NCBI RefSeq assembly: GCF_036186745.1
Contig: NZ_CP108086.1
Span: 558,001 to 622,000 of the forward strand
Source: Microbispora hainanensis
Lineage (GTDB): Bacteria; Actinomycetota; Actinomycetes; Streptosporangiales; Streptosporangiaceae
DNA length: 64,000 nt
Direction: 5' to 3'
The notes under the pieces are model-generated. The model did not search any database. It saw only the letters and a list, made by a program, of their open reading frames with translations, and was not told where the DNA came from. Below, piece by piece: positions 1 to 9,400 of the stretch. The first letter of the stretch is position 1. Each line of letters begins with the position of its first letter. The translations under genes and the position numbers were made by a program.

Positions 1-734
1 AGCAGCCGGGGCACTGCCTCCACGGTTGTCGGGTGGATGTCGTGCATGAGCACGATGTCGCCCGGTTTGGCCGCGACGCTGCGCTGCGCGATCACCTTGG
101 GGTTGCGGTTGAGCCAGTCGAGGGTGTCGACTGCCCACAGGATCTGCGCGAGCCCGCTCTGCTTGGTCTCGTGGTCCACCGCCTGGCTCGTCGCGCCGTA
201 CGGCGGGCGCATGAGCCGCATCGTCACGCCGGTCGCCTTCCGCACGGCCTCCTGCGTACGGTCGAGCTCCCGGCGCAGGGCGTCGGACGACAATCCGGGC
301 AGTGAGGCGTGGTCCCAGGAGTGGTTGCCGATCTCGTGGCCCTCGGCGGCCATCCGCCGCACGAGGTCCCGCGTCTTATCGGTGATCATCTGCCCGAGCA
401 GGAAGAACGTGGCCCGGGCGTGGTGGGCCGCGAGCAGGTCGAGGACGTGCCCGGTCTGTTCGCCCGGCCCGTCGTCGAACGTCAGCGCCACGCACTTGTG
501 CCGCTTGCAGTCGACGTGCCGGGGCGGCGGCACCGCGGGCAGGCGCGGCCCCGGTGCTCCCCGTTGTGTCCCCGCGAGCCGGAAGCGCAGCAGATCGGGG
601 TCGAGATGCCGCTGTGTGCCGAAGCGCGGATGCGGTGCCGCGGCCCCGTGCCGTTCCCCCGAGACCGGCACGGTCCTGACCTGCCCACACCCGCCGAGCA
701 ACAGCAACGACAGCAGCACGGATCCGATCCGCAT
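1..734 (-). CDS. Lipoprotein polysaccharide deacetylase (CE4/NodB), C-terminus beyond window
   Basis: This is a secreted carbohydrate esterase of the NodB family, which removes acetyl groups from chitin-like or peptidoglycan sugars. About 244 codons are visible and the gene runs off the left edge. Residues 1-16 are a lipoprotein signal ending in the lipobox LLGGC (Cys16), so the enzyme is probably anchored outside the membrane. A linker of about 65 residues leads to the catalytic domain: motif 1 TFDDGP at 85-90, the metal-binding His pair in HEIGNH at 133-138, RPPYG at 176-180, and MHDIHP close to the edge. The ATG at 734 is the only start that gives a complete lipoprotein signal. The family call is firm; the substrate is not known. 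Confidence 0.9.
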   Translation of the reverse strand, partial: MRIGSVLLSLLLLGGCGQVRTVPVSGERHGAAAPHPRFGTQRHLDPDLLRFRLAGTQRGAPGPRLPAVPPPRHVDCKRHKCVALTFDDGPGEQTGHVLDLLAAHHARATFFLLGQMITDKTRDLVRRMAAEGHEIGNHSWDHASLPGLSSDALRRELDRTQEAVRKATGVTMRLMRPPYGATSQAVDHETKQSGLAQILWAVDTLDWLNRNPKVIAQRSVAAKPGDIVLMHDIHPTTVEAVPRL

Positions 735-768
735 ACGACCCCCCGGAGCAGGCGGGGGGCCACGAACG

Positions 769-1074
769 CTACGGATAGCCTCCGGCCGCTCCCCCCCGCA
801 GAACCTTTTCCAGCTCCTCCCACCAGGGCGGCACATCCGCCTTGAGCTCGGCATATCTGCGAGCCACCCGGATGGCGCATCCTGCTGGGTCCGTACCCAG
901 GTGCCGGCACTTCACGGCACCCTCGCGCCAACGGTAAAAGCCCTCACGGAAGGTCACGACCAGGCCTATCCAGACGGAGAGAGTAGCCTCGTCGCCGATC
1001 TCGTAGGCGTCGGCCACCCCGAGCGCGGCGAGTTCCGCGCGAAGTTTTTCCACCGCGACTCGCGACTCACTCAC
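769..1074 (-). CDS. Small hypothetical protein (101 aa)
   Basis: I do not recognise this protein. It is 101 residues with a GTG start, soluble, and Trp-rich around the middle and C-terminus (VWIG, FYRWREG, PPWWEEL). Two Cys residues (KCRHL, GCAIR) sit near the middle. It lies 34 bp upstream of the polysaccharide deacetylase on the same strand, so the two could be co-transcribed. It has no signal peptide and no membrane segment. Its amino-acid composition is balanced, unlike the Arg/Pro-rich shadow frames around it, which is the main reason to accept it as a gene. Confidence 0.6.
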   Translation of the reverse strand: MSESRVAVEKLRAELAALGVADAYEIGDEATLSVWIGLVVTFREGFYRWREGAVKCRHLGTDPAGCAIRVARRYAELKADVPPWWEELEKVLRGGAAGGYP

Positions 1075-1220
1075 CGGCCACCGCCCCCTGCACAGCAGAC
1101 ACGCACAAAAAGGGATGTACCCAACCTTGGAGCGGCGCTTGCGGATTCATTCTGTAATCATCGGCTACTAAGCGTCACCACGCAGCCCTTACTCGTCAGT
1201 CATGTACGGGTTCTCCGAGA

Positions 1221-1850
1221 TCAGGAGGGCTCACGGGCGTCCTCGGCGACCCCGGCCCCGTCCGGAGGTGCTGCGCCGTCCGGAGGTACGGGTGGCTCGG
1301 TGACCACCATCACGAACCGCAGCGGTTCGCCGTGCTCGTTGGCGTAGCGGTGCGGCCGGTCGGCGCTGAACACGACGGCGTCGCCGGGGCCCATGACGTG
1401 GCTCCTGCCGTACACGGTCAGCGTGAGCCGTCCCTCAAGCACGGTGAGCATCTCGCGGGTGCCGGCGGGGTGCGCGTCGCCGTCGTGATGCTCGCCCGGC
1501 TCCAGCCGCCAGTCCCACAGCTCCAGGATCGCGGGCGCGTCCGTCCCCACGAGCAGGCGCGCCGATCCTCCCCCGGGATGCCGGAAGGTCACCACCTCCG
1601 ACTCGTGCACGACCCGGACGACCGGGGTGTCGGCGACCTCCACCAGCCGCGCGAGGGTCACGCCCAGCGCGTCGGCGATCCGGGTGAGCGTGTTGACGCT
1701 CGGGTTGGTGCGGCCCTGCTCGATCTGGATGAGCATGCCGCGGCTCACGTTCGACCTGGCCGCGAGCTCGTCGAGGGTCAGCCCCCGATGGGCCCGCTGG
1801 CCGCGTACGTTCGCGGCGATGGCCGCGGTGATGGTCGCAGGATCAGCCAT
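1221..1850 (-). CDS. XRE-family regulator with C-terminal cupin sensor domain
   Basis: This 209-residue transcription factor has an N-terminal helix-turn-helix (about residues 9-65, with the core LAARSNVSRGMLIQIEQG) followed by a cupin barrel (about 110-190, with PGEHHDGDAHPAGTREM and GPGDAVVFSADRPHRY). Proteins of this plan bind DNA as dimers and sense small molecules or metals through the cupin. The C-terminal 20 residues are Pro/Ala-rich and contain a short PPDGA repeat. It is divergent from the EamA exporter at 1916 across a 65-bp gap, so it most likely controls that exporter and itself. The inducer is unknown. Confidence 0.88.
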   Translation of the reverse strand: MADPATITAAIAANVRGQRAHRGLTLDELAARSNVSRGMLIQIEQGRTNPSVNTLTRIADALGVTLARLVEVADTPVVRVVHESEVVTFRHPGGGSARLLVGTDAPAILELWDWRLEPGEHHDGDAHPAGTREMLTVLEGRLTLTVYGRSHVMGPGDAVVFSADRPHRYANEHGEPLRFVMVVTEPPVPPDGAAPPDGAGVAEDAREPS

Positions 1851-1915
1851 GAGTACAGCCTAGTGATCTGCTACTACAATCCATTGCACTATCAAGGCAA
1901 TCTCTTGGGGGATCT
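1851..1915. promoter_or_regulatory. Divergent promoter region between XRE-cupin regulator and EamA exporter
   Basis: The 65-bp gap is much richer in A/T than its surroundings. It holds a plus-strand -10-like TACAAT at 1875-1880 and an inverted repeat ATTGC (1883-1887) / GCAAT (1897-1901) overlapping the probable transcription start. On the minus strand TTGCCT and TAGTAG lie 18 bp apart. The overlap suggests that one bound dimer could control both genes. A GGGGGA Shine-Dalgarno sequence precedes the GTG start at 1916. Confidence 0.5.
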
Positions 1916-2755
1916 GTGACGGCGGTGGCCCTCGCGACGGCATGCGCGGTGATCTTCGGCACGGCAGACTTCTTCGGAGGGCTCGCCACCAGGCGGTCGA
2001 AGGTGCTGGCCGTCGTCGTGCTCTCCCAGCTCGGCGGCCTGCTGCTGGTCGCCGCCCTCCTGCCGGCGCTGCCGGGCCACCCGAGCACGGCCGCGCTGGC
2101 CTGGGGAATGGCCTCCGGAGTCGCCGGCGCCTTCGGCATCGTGCTGTTCTACCGCGGCCTGGCCACCGGCATGATGTCCGTGATCGCCCCGACCACGGCC
2201 ACGACCGCGATGGCGGTCCCCGTGGTGTTCGGGCTTCTCACCGGCGACCGGCCCTCCCCTCTGGCGCTCGTGGGCGTCGTGCTCGGACTGTTCGCCGTCC
2301 TGCTGGTCAGCCGCGAGCCGGACAACGGCGGGGCCCGCGGCCCGAAGGCCGGGCCGATCCTCGCCGCCCTGGTGTCGGGGGCGGGTTTCGGCGGGTTCTT
2401 CGTGCTGCTCAAGCTGGCCCCGGCCGACTCCGGCACGTGGCCGCTGCTCGGCGCGAGGATCGCGTCGATCGCGCTGGTCGCGCTGCTGGCCCTCGTGACG
2501 CGCAGGAGCCTGCGCCCGGTGCCCGGCAGTCTCACGGTGACGATCGCGGCCGGGGTGCTCGACATGGCCGCCAACGTGCTCTATCTCTTCGCGGCGCAGC
2601 GGGGGATGCTCACCCTGGTGGCCGTTCTGGTGTCGCTCTATCCGGCGAGCACGCTGCTGCTCGCGCGGTACGTCCTCGGCGAGCGGCTGAGTGCCGTACA
2701 GATCACCGGGGTCGGGTTCGCGCTCGGCGCGATCGCGCTGATCGCCGCCGCCTGA
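1916..2755 (+). CDS. EamA/DMT-family transporter
   Basis: This 279-residue integral membrane protein of the drug/metabolite transporter superfamily has two EamA repeats (about residues 1-130 and 145-278) and about ten hydrophobic segments. Typical family features are visible: the short loops after helix 1 (FGTADFFGG) and the second-repeat ending LLARYVLGERLSAVQITGVGFALGAIAL. Such proteins export amino acids, metabolites or drugs. It starts at GTG 1916 behind a GGGGGA ribosome site and is divergent from an XRE-cupin regulator, which probably controls it. The substrate cannot be read from the sequence. Confidence 0.88.
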   Translation: MTAVALATACAVIFGTADFFGGLATRRSKVLAVVVLSQLGGLLLVAALLPALPGHPSTAALAWGMASGVAGAFGIVLFYRGLATGMMSVIAPTTATTAMAVPVVFGLLTGDRPSPLALVGVVLGLFAVLLVSREPDNGGARGPKAGPILAALVSGAGFGGFFVLLKLAPADSGTWPLLGARIASIALVALLALVTRRSLRPVPGSLTVTIAAGVLDMAANVLYLFAAQRGMLTLVAVLVSLYPASTLLLARYVLGERLSAVQITGVGFALGAIALIAAA

Positions 2756-2769
2756 ACCCCCGCCGCCTT

Positions 2770-2807
2770 GGCCCCCCGCCTTAACCGCCGTCTGAACCCT
2801 GGGGGCC
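2770..2807. terminator. Weak hairpin between convergent EamA and sigR-like genes
   Basis: GGCCCCC (2770-2776) can pair with GGGGGCC (2801-2807) across a 24-nt loop in the 119-bp gap between two convergent stop codons. There is no T-run, so a terminator role is only plausible. Confidence 0.3.
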
Positions 2808-2874
2808 GATGACGCGGGCGAGGGACCATGTTCCCGCGCCCGGTCAGGGGCCCGTCAGGTGCCTCAGGCAGGGG

Positions 2875-3468
2875 TCAGGCCGCGCACGCCTGCTCGGGGA
2901 CGCGTACGACGCCCTCCTCGCGGGCGTAGTCCTCCAGCATCCCCCGGAGCTGGCGGCGGCCCCGGTGCAGCCTGGACATGACGGTGCCGATCGGGGTGCC
3001 CATCCGGTCGGCGATCTCCTTGTATGCGAAGCCCTCGACGTCGGCCAGATAGACGGCCACCCGGAAGTCCTCCGGAAGGGCCCGCAGGGCGTTCATCACG
3101 ACGTTGTCCGGAATCTGGTCGAGCGCCTCGCTCTCGGCCGAGCGCAGCCCGGTCGACATGTGCGACTCGGCCGCGGCGAGCTGCCAGTCCTCGATCTCCT
3201 CGGCGGCCGACAGCTTGGGCGAGCGCTGCTTCTTCCGGTAGTCGTTGATGAAGTTGTTGGTGAGGATGCGGTGCAGCCAGGCCTTGAGGTTCGTGCCCTC
3301 ACGGAACTGGTGATATGACGTGTACGCCTTCGCGACGGTCTCCTGGACCAGGTCCTCGGCGTCGGCGGGGTTGCGCGTCAGACGCATGGCGGACGCGTAG
3401 AGCTGGCTCGTGACCGGCACGACCTCACGCTCGAACCATGCCTGCCGCTGCTCGTCGGTCGAGATCAT
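2875..3468 (-). CDS. sigR: ECF sigma factor, SigR/SigH type (oxidative stress)
   Basis: This 197-residue sigma-70 family factor has region 2 at about residues 20-90 (including [12 protein letters not shown] and [19 protein letters not shown]) and region 4 at about 125-180 ([33 protein letters not shown]). These segments match, from memory, the Streptomyces SigR and mycobacterial SigH type, which controls the thiol-oxidative stress response. The central stretch [20 protein letters not shown] is characteristic of that group. The ATG at 3468 follows GGGGGAAG. SigR is normally followed by its zinc anti-sigma factor RsrA, but the 119 bp downstream is too short to hold one. Confidence 0.9.
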   Translation of the reverse strand: MISTDEQRQAWFEREVVPVTSQLYASAMRLTRNPADAEDLVQETVAKAYTSYHQFREGTNLKAWLHRILTNNFINDYRKKQRSPKLSAAEEIEDWQLAAAESHMSTGLRSAESEALDQIPDNVVMNALRALPEDFRVAVYLADVEGFAYKEIADRMGTPIGTVMSRLHRGRRQLRGMLEDYAREEGVVRVPEQACAA

Positions 3469-3797
3469 CTCTTCCCCCTACGGAACTTCTCCCCCGTTAC
3501 CCGTCCGGCCGGAACACATGCGAGGTCACTCGTTCATCGTTGTGCCAAGGAACATCGTGCCGCTTGGGGCCTAAGCACGGTGTTAATGTCGTTCCGCCTG
3601 ATCAGCGTCATCGCTGTGGAGACCAGGCCCGCGCGGCCAGGTCACGCGCAAGCCGAACAAGTCTCATTAGCGTAACATCGCAGCTTCAATCCAGAGTAAA
3701 ATGTGGCAGATCTCACTGGCCACCCCGGGATGCGGACCAGTGGAGCCCGATAGGCGTCTTTGGTGTTCATGCCACGCGACATGTCAGAGTTGCGGGC
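3469..3797. other. Gene-free region between sigR-like gene and PLP enzyme (329 bp)
   Basis: This gap separates two divergent genes and must hold both promoters. It is less GC-rich than its flanks. A plus-strand -10-like TAAAAT lies near 3696-3701, about 100 bp before the start of the PLP enzyme. GGAAC pentamers occur at about 3510 and 3551 on the plus strand, but I could not find GTT at the spacing expected for a SigR promoter. No open reading frame here looks coding. Confidence 0.4.
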
Positions 3798-4868
3798 ATG
3801 AACCACCTGGATCGGCACGATCCGGTCACGAGGGCATGGGTGGCCGACGCCATCCAGGCCGTCGAGGCCGACGCCAACCGAAGCTGCGACACGCATCTGC
3901 ATGTGTTCCCGCTCCCCTCGCACTGGGGTGTCGACCTCTATCTGAAAGACGAGTCGGTGCACCCCACCGGTTCACTGAAGCATCGTCTCGCCCGATCCCT
4001 TTTCCTGTACGGCCTGGCGAACGGCTGGATCGGGCCCACCACCACGATCATCGAGGCGTCGAGCGGGTCCACGGCCGTGAGCGAGGCGTACTTCGCCCGG
4101 CTGCTCGGCCTGCCGTTCATCGCGGTGATCCCGGCGAGCACCTCGCCGGAGAAGCGGGAGATCATCGAGTTCTACGGCGGCAAGTGCCACCTGGTGGACG
4201 ACCCGAGAGCGATCTACGACGAGTCGCACCGGCTCGCCGCCGAGACCGGCGGGCACTACATGGACCAGTTCACCTACGCCGAACGGGCGACGGACTGGCG
4301 GGGCAACAACAACATCGCCGAGAGCATCTTCCAGCAGATGGAGCTCGAACGGCACCCGGAGCCCGCGTGGATCGTGGTCGGCGCGGGCACCGGCGGCACC
4401 TCCGCCACGATCGGCCGCTACATCCGCTACCGCCGCCACCAGACGCGGCTGTGCGTGGCCGACCCGGAGGGCTCGGCGTTCTATCCGTCCTGGGTCTCGG
4501 GTGAGGAGCACGGCGGCGCCGGTTCGCGCATCGAGGGCATCGGCCGGCCGCGGGTCGAGCCGTCGTTCCTGCCGACGGTCATCGACCGGATGACCCAGGT
4601 GCCGGACGCCCTGTCGATCGCGGCCATGCACTGGGTCAGGGAGGTCACCCGCAGGGAGGTCGGCGGCTCGACCGGCACCAACATCGCGGCGGCGGTGCAG
4701 ATCATCAGGGAGATGCGGGAACGGGGCGAGCGCGGCAGCGTGGTCACGCTGATCTGCGACGGCGCCGAGCGTTACCGCGACACGTACGGCGACCCGCACT
4801 GGCTGTCGGAGCGGGGCATCGACATCACCCCCCACATCGAAGAACTACGCGCCTTCCTGCGGAGCTGA
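3798..4868 (+). CDS. PLP-dependent cysteine synthase-fold enzyme, probable L-cysteine desulfhydrase (Cds1-like)
   Basis: This 356-residue fold-type II PLP enzyme has the lysine that binds PLP in [10 protein letters not shown], the SSGSTA loop that contacts the substrate carboxylate, and the phosphate-cradle glycines [12 protein letters not shown]. Overall it resembles the group that includes mycobacterial Cds1 (Rv3684), which breaks cysteine down to sulfide, pyruvate and ammonia, more than biosynthetic CysK. That assignment is from memory and is inference. The reading frame is open far upstream, but the ATG at 3798 gives the natural N-terminus. It ends just before a strong hairpin and faces ftsY. 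Being divergent from a SigR-like factor would fit a thiol or sulfide role. Confidence 0.8.
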   Translation: MNHLDRHDPVTRAWVADAIQAVEADANRSCDTHLHVFPLPSHWGVDLYLKDESVHPTGSLKHRLARSLFLYGLANGWIGPTTTIIEASSGSTAVSEAYFARLLGLPFIAVIPASTSPEKREIIEFYGGKCHLVDDPRAIYDESHRLAAETGGHYMDQFTYAERATDWRGNNNIAESIFQQMELERHPEPAWIVVGAGTGGTSATIGRYIRYRRHQTRLCVADPEGSAFYPSWVSGEEHGGAGSRIEGIGRPRVEPSFLPTVIDRMTQVPDALSIAAMHWVREVTRREVGGSTGTNIAAAVQIIREMRERGERGSVVTLICDGAERYRDTYGDPHWLSERGIDITPHIEELRAFLRS

Positions 4869-4884
4869 CCGAGCCGACATGAGT

Positions 4885-4909
4885 GCGGGCCGGGGGATCC
4901 CCGGCCCGC
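4885..4909. terminator. Bidirectional hairpin terminator between PLP enzyme and ftsY
   Basis: GCGGGCCGGGG (4885-4895) and CCCCGGCCCGC (4899-4909) form a perfect 11-bp stem with a 3-nt loop. It sits between two convergent stop codons and is followed on the plus strand by CTTCTCCTCGTGT. Confidence 0.7.
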
Positions 4910-4963
4910 GCTTCTCCTCGTGTGTCAGTCGCCGCCTCGCGTGCGTCGGTCGCCGCCTCCGTG

Positions 4964-6145
4964 TCAGTCGCCGAGCAGGGCGTCGACGAAGACCTCGGGG
5001 TCGAACGGCGCGAGGTCGTCCGGCCCCTCGCCGAGGCCCACCAGCTTCACCGGCACGCCCAGCTCACGCTGGACCGAGATCACGATGCCGCCCTTGGCCG
5101 TGCCGTCCAGCTTGGTCAGCGCGATGCCGGTGACGTTGACCACCTCGGCGAAGACCTGCGCCTGGCGCATGCCGTTCTGCCCGGTGGTCGCGTCGAGGAC
5201 GAGGAGCACCTCGTCCACCGCCGCCTTCTTCTCGATGACCCGCTTGACCTTGCCCAGCTCGTCCATGAGGCCGGTCTTGGTGTGCAGCCGTCCCGCCGTG
5301 TCGATGATGACGGTGTCCGCCTTGTCCTCGATGCCCTTGGCCACGGCGTCGAACGCCACGGACGCCGGGTCGCCGCCCTCCGGGCCGCGCACCACGCCCG
5401 CGCCGACGCGGTCGCCCCACGTCTGGAGCTGGTCGGTGGCCGCCGCGCGGAAGGTGTCGGCGGCGCCGAGCACGACCTTCCTGCCGTCGCCGACCAGGAC
5501 CCGGGCGAGCTTGCCCGAGGTCGTGGTCTTGCCGGTGCCGTTGACCCCGACGACGAGGACGACGGCCGGCCGCTCGCCGTGCGGCTGGGTGTGCAGGGTG
5601 CGGTCGAGGTCCGGCGCGATCTGCGTGAGCAGTTCCTCCCGCAGCAGCTTGCGCACCTCCTCGGGGGTGCGCGTGCCGAGCACCTTCACCTTCGTCCGCA
5701 GTTCCTCCACCATCGCGCGGGTGGGGGCCACGCCGACGTCGGCGGTGATCAGAGTCTCCTCGATCTCGTCCCAGACCTCGTCGTCGAGCCGGTCACGCGA
5801 CAGCAGTTCGAGCAGGCCCCGGCCGAGGACGTTCTGGGAACGGGCGAGCCTGCCGCGCAGCCGCACCATCCGGCCGGCCGACGGCGGCGGGACCTCGATC
5901 TCGGGAGCCTTGATCAGCTCTTCGATCGGGGGCGCGGGCGGCGGCAGCGTGGTCGTCGTGCCGCCGTCCTCTTCGCCCAGCCCCGTCTTCGCGGGCTCCT
6001 CCGCGACGGGAGCCTTCGGCTCGGGCGGGGCCGGCGGCGCGGGCGGCAGGTCCTTCGCCTTCGGCCGGAACAGCAGCCACAGGCCACCCACCGCCAATAT
6101 GGCGACGATGGCCACGATCACGATGATGCCGAGGTAACCGTCCAC
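4964..6145 (-). CDS. ftsY: Signal recognition particle receptor FtsY
   Basis: FtsY is the membrane receptor that docks SRP-ribosome complexes at the Sec translocon. This 393-residue protein starts (GTG 6145) with a hydrophobic anchor (about residues 4-25, ending GGLWLLFRP), then an acidic Pro/Ala-rich linker, and then the NG GTPase domain from about residue 95. GTPase motifs are intact: GVNGTGKTTT (G1), DTFRAAA, DTAGR (G3), TKLDGTAKGG (G4) and the C-terminal GEGPDDLAPF. The transmembrane N-terminus is the usual actinobacterial form. It follows smc on the same strand after a 340-bp gap filled by tandem repeats. Confidence 0.97.
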   Translation of the reverse strand: MDGYLGIIVIVAIVAILAVGGLWLLFRPKAKDLPPAPPAPPEPKAPVAEEPAKTGLGEEDGGTTTTLPPPAPPIEELIKAPEIEVPPPSAGRMVRLRGRLARSQNVLGRGLLELLSRDRLDDEVWDEIEETLITADVGVAPTRAMVEELRTKVKVLGTRTPEEVRKLLREELLTQIAPDLDRTLHTQPHGERPAVVLVVGVNGTGKTTTSGKLARVLVGDGRKVVLGAADTFRAAATDQLQTWGDRVGAGVVRGPEGGDPASVAFDAVAKGIEDKADTVIIDTAGRLHTKTGLMDELGKVKRVIEKKAAVDEVLLVLDATTGQNGMRQAQVFAEVVNVTGIALTKLDGTAKGGIVISVQRELGVPVKLVGLGEGPDDLAPFDPEVFVDALLGD

Positions 6146-6485
6146 ACCATGCAGTTTCCCAGATCGCCCGCATTACTCCGGACAGGGCGACTCGATCGGG
6201 CGATATAGAGGGGCGCGCCGTCGCGCCACGGACCGGCCGCGAGCGAGGCAGCCCTCCCCGGGGCGCCTACGGCACGGCCTCCCCCCCCCGCGCGCCTCCG
6301 GCACACCACATTCCCTGCGCGCCTCCGGCACACCACATTCCCTGCGCGCCTCCGGCACGACCGCACTCCCCGCGCGCGCCTCCAGCACGACCGCACTCCC
6401 CGCGCGCGCCTCCAGCACGACCGCACTCCCCGCGCGCGCCTCCGGCACGACTAGAGCGGATGCGAGCGGCGGGGGTGGTGAAGTG
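6146..6485. other. Gene-free region between smc and ftsY (340 bp)
   Basis: The interval holds the tandem array described at 6294-6452 plus GC-rich filler with a CG-rich start. Open frames on the minus strand cross the array only because every unit length is a multiple of three; they have no ribosome site and consist of Arg/Cys or Ala/Gly repeats. I do not regard them as genes. The ftsY promoter must lie here or upstream of smc. Confidence 0.6.
6294..6452. repeat. Imperfect tandem repeat array, 27- and 30-bp units
   Basis: Two 27-bp units (6294-6320, 6321-6347) are followed by three 30-bp units (6348-6377, 6378-6407, 6408-6437) and a 15-bp partial (6438-6452). All start with GCCTCC(A/G)GCAC. 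The short type continues ACCACATTCCCT and the long type GACCGCACTCCCC. Units abut with no spacers, so this is a minisatellite and not a CRISPR array. Confidence 0.9.
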
Positions 6486-9400
6486 CTAGACCTTCTCGCG
6501 GAGGCGCTGGCTGACGACCTGGGTGACGCCGTCGCCACGCATCGACACGCCGTACAGCGCGTCGGCGATCTCCATCGTGCGCTTCTGGTGCGTGATCACG
6601 ATGAGCTGTGAGGTCTGTCTCAGTTCCTCGAACAGCGTGAGCAGCCGCTGCGTGTTGGTGTCGTCGAGGGCCGCCTCGACCTCGTCCATGACGTAGAACG
6701 GCGACGGGCGGGCCTTGAAGATCGAGATGAGGAACGCGACCGCGGTCAGCGACCGCTCGCCGCCGGACAGCAGCGACAGGCGCTTGACCTTCTTGCCGGG
6801 CGGCCGGGCCTCGACCTCGACCCCGGTCGTCAGCATGTCCTCCGGGTCGGTCAGCAGCAGGCGGCCCTCGCCACCGGGGAAGACCCGCTGGAAGATCCCC
6901 TGGAACTCGCGGGCCACGTCCTCGTACGCCGCCGCGAAGACCTGCTCGACCCGGTCGTCGACCTCCTTGACCACGAGCAGCAGGTCGCGCCGGGTCTTCT
7001 TGAGGTCTTCGAGCTGGGAGGTGAGGAAGGCGTGCCGCTCCTCAAGGGCGGCGAACTCCTCCAGCGCCAGCGGGTTGACCTTGCCGAGCTGGGTCATCTG
7101 CCGTTCGGCCGTCCTGGCCCGCTTCTCCTGCTCCTCCCTGACGTACGGCACGGGCGGGTCGCCCGGCACCGGCACGCTCGGCCCGTACTCCGCGATCAGC
7201 GGTTCGAGCTCGATGCCGTACTCCTCCAGGGCACGTTGCTCCATCTGCTCCAGGCGCAGCCGCCGCTCGGTCCTGGCCATCTCGCTGCCGTGGACCCGGT
7301 TGACCAGGGCGTCCAGCTCGGAGCTGAGCTCCCGCACACGCAGGCGCACCTGCTTGAGCTCGGCGTCGATCTGCCCGCGGGCCCGCTCGGCCTCGTCGCG
7401 CTCCTCTGCGGCCCGCGCGAGCGAGCCCTCCAGGGCGTTCAGGGCGGCACGCGCACCTTCGGCCACGGCCGTGGCGATCTCCGCCTGCCTGCGGCGGCGT
7501 TCGCGGTCGGCCGCGGCCCTGGCCCGGTCCTGCCGCTCGCGCTGCGCCGCGCGCAGCAGCGCGTCGGCCCGGCCCGCGATGCCCCGCACCCGCTCCTCGG
7601 CCGTACGGACGGTCAGCCGGGCCTCCATCTCGGCCTGCCGGGTGACGCCGCAGGCGGCGGCCAGCTCGTCTCGGGTGTCGGTGGTCGGCTCCGCCTCCAG
7701 CTCGGCGGCGTACTCCGCCTCGGCGAGCTGCTCCTCCAGCTCCACGACCGCGGCCTGGGCCTGCTCGCGCGCCTCCTGGGCGTCCACCACCGACCGGCTC
7801 AGCCGGGCCGCCTCGTCCTGGGCGGCCTTGACGGCGGCCTCCAGCCGGGCGAGCTGCTTGGCCGCCGCCGCGGCCCGCTGGTCGGCCTCCCGCTGCCTGC
7901 CGCGCAGGCGGTCGAGCCCGGCCTGCGCCGCGTTCAGCCCGTTCTGAGCCGAGTTAACACCGCTCTGGGCGGCGCTCACGCCGTTCTGCGCCTCCGCGAC
8001 CCGCGCCTGCGCCGCCTCCAGCGCAAGCTGGCACTCCCGCTCGGCGGCCACGGCCTCGGCCAGCGCCTCCGCGTGCCGTTCGGCCTCGGCCCCGGCGGTG
8101 GCGAGATCGGCGGCGGCCTCGTCGAGCGCCGTACGCATCTGCAGCAGCGAGGAGCCGCCGCCCGAGCCGCCGTGCGCGGCGTTGACGCCGAGCAGGTCGC
8201 CGGACATCGTGACGGCCCGCAGCTCCGGATGGGCGTCCACGACCTTGCGCGCGGTGAGCAGGTCGGGCACCACGACCACGTCGGACAGCAGCGCCTCCAC
8301 GGCGGGGCGCAGCTCGTCGGGCACGGTCACCAGGTCGGCGGCCCACTCGGCGCCCGCGACCGGCGTCTCCGGCCGCGCGCTCTGGTCGCCGTCACTCTGA
8401 CGGTCGCCCGCGATCAGCAGGGCGGCGCGTCCGGCACCGGCCTCACGAAGGTGTTCCACGGCCGCGACGGCGGCGGTGAGCGAGGCCACGGCGACGCCGT
8501 CCACGGCCAGCACGGCCGCGATGGCGGCCTCAGCCCCCGGGCGTACGGCGAGCAGCGTGGCGATCGGGCCGAGCAGGCCGGGCAGCCCGGCGCCGAGCAG
8601 CGCGGCGGCCCCGTCCGCGCCCCCGGCCAGGCTCATCTCCAGGGCCTCGCACCGCGCCTGGAGAGCGGCGACCGCACGCTGCGACTCGGCGTCGGCGGCC
8701 CTGGCCGTGCTCACCGCGGCCTTGGCGGCGGCCAGCGCGTCCCTGGGCGCGGCCAGGTCGGCCCGCACCCGCTCCACGACGGCCTCGGCCTCCTCGGCCA
8801 CGGCCCTGGCCTCCTCCACCGCGGCGCGAGCGAGATCGACGCTCTCCTGCGCGGCCTCCAGCTCGGCCGCGAGCCCGGGGTCGGCCGGCGCCTCGTCGAC
8901 CGCCTGCGCGTCGAGCTCGTCCTGGGCCTGCTCCGCGCGCCGGGTGGCGTCCTCGACGGCCTTGGTGAGCCTGCCGATCTCGTCTCCGGCGGCCCTGGCC
9001 CGGCTTCTGGCCGACTCGACCTGGCCGCGGAGGCGGGCGAGGGCCTCCCGGCGGTCGGCCGCGGCACGGGAGGCGGCGGTCAGGCGCCGCTCCTCGGCGG
9101 CCAGCGCCTCCTCGGCCTCGGCGCGGGCCTCGACGGCGGCGTCGAGCCGCTCACGCGCCTCGTCCAGCTCCTCCGCCAGCACCCGTTCCTGCTCGCGCAC
9201 CTCGGCGGCCTCGCGTTCCAGGTCCTCCGGGTCGCGCCCGCGCCGCTCGATGGAGGCGGCGTCCGCGGCGTGCCGCCGTCGTTCGGCCGCGAGGCTCTCC
9301 ACGCCGCGCAGCCGCTCCCGCAGGCCGGAAAGGCGATAGTAGGTCTCCTGGGCGGCCTTGAGGCGGGGCTGGGCCTCGTTCTCGGCCGCCTCCAGCTCGG

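Noticed and set aside
2756..2874. rsrA-like anti-sigma gene beside the SigR-like factor
   Set aside because: The gap is 119 bp and contains no HxxxCxxC motif in any frame.
6294..6452. CRISPR-like array
   Set aside because: Units abut without unique spacers, unit length changes between 27 and 30 bp, and there are no cas genes.
6118..6538. Repeat proteins encoded by the smc-ftsY array
   Set aside because: The frames are open only because repeat units are multiples of three; they lack ribosome sites and start inside other genes or repeats.
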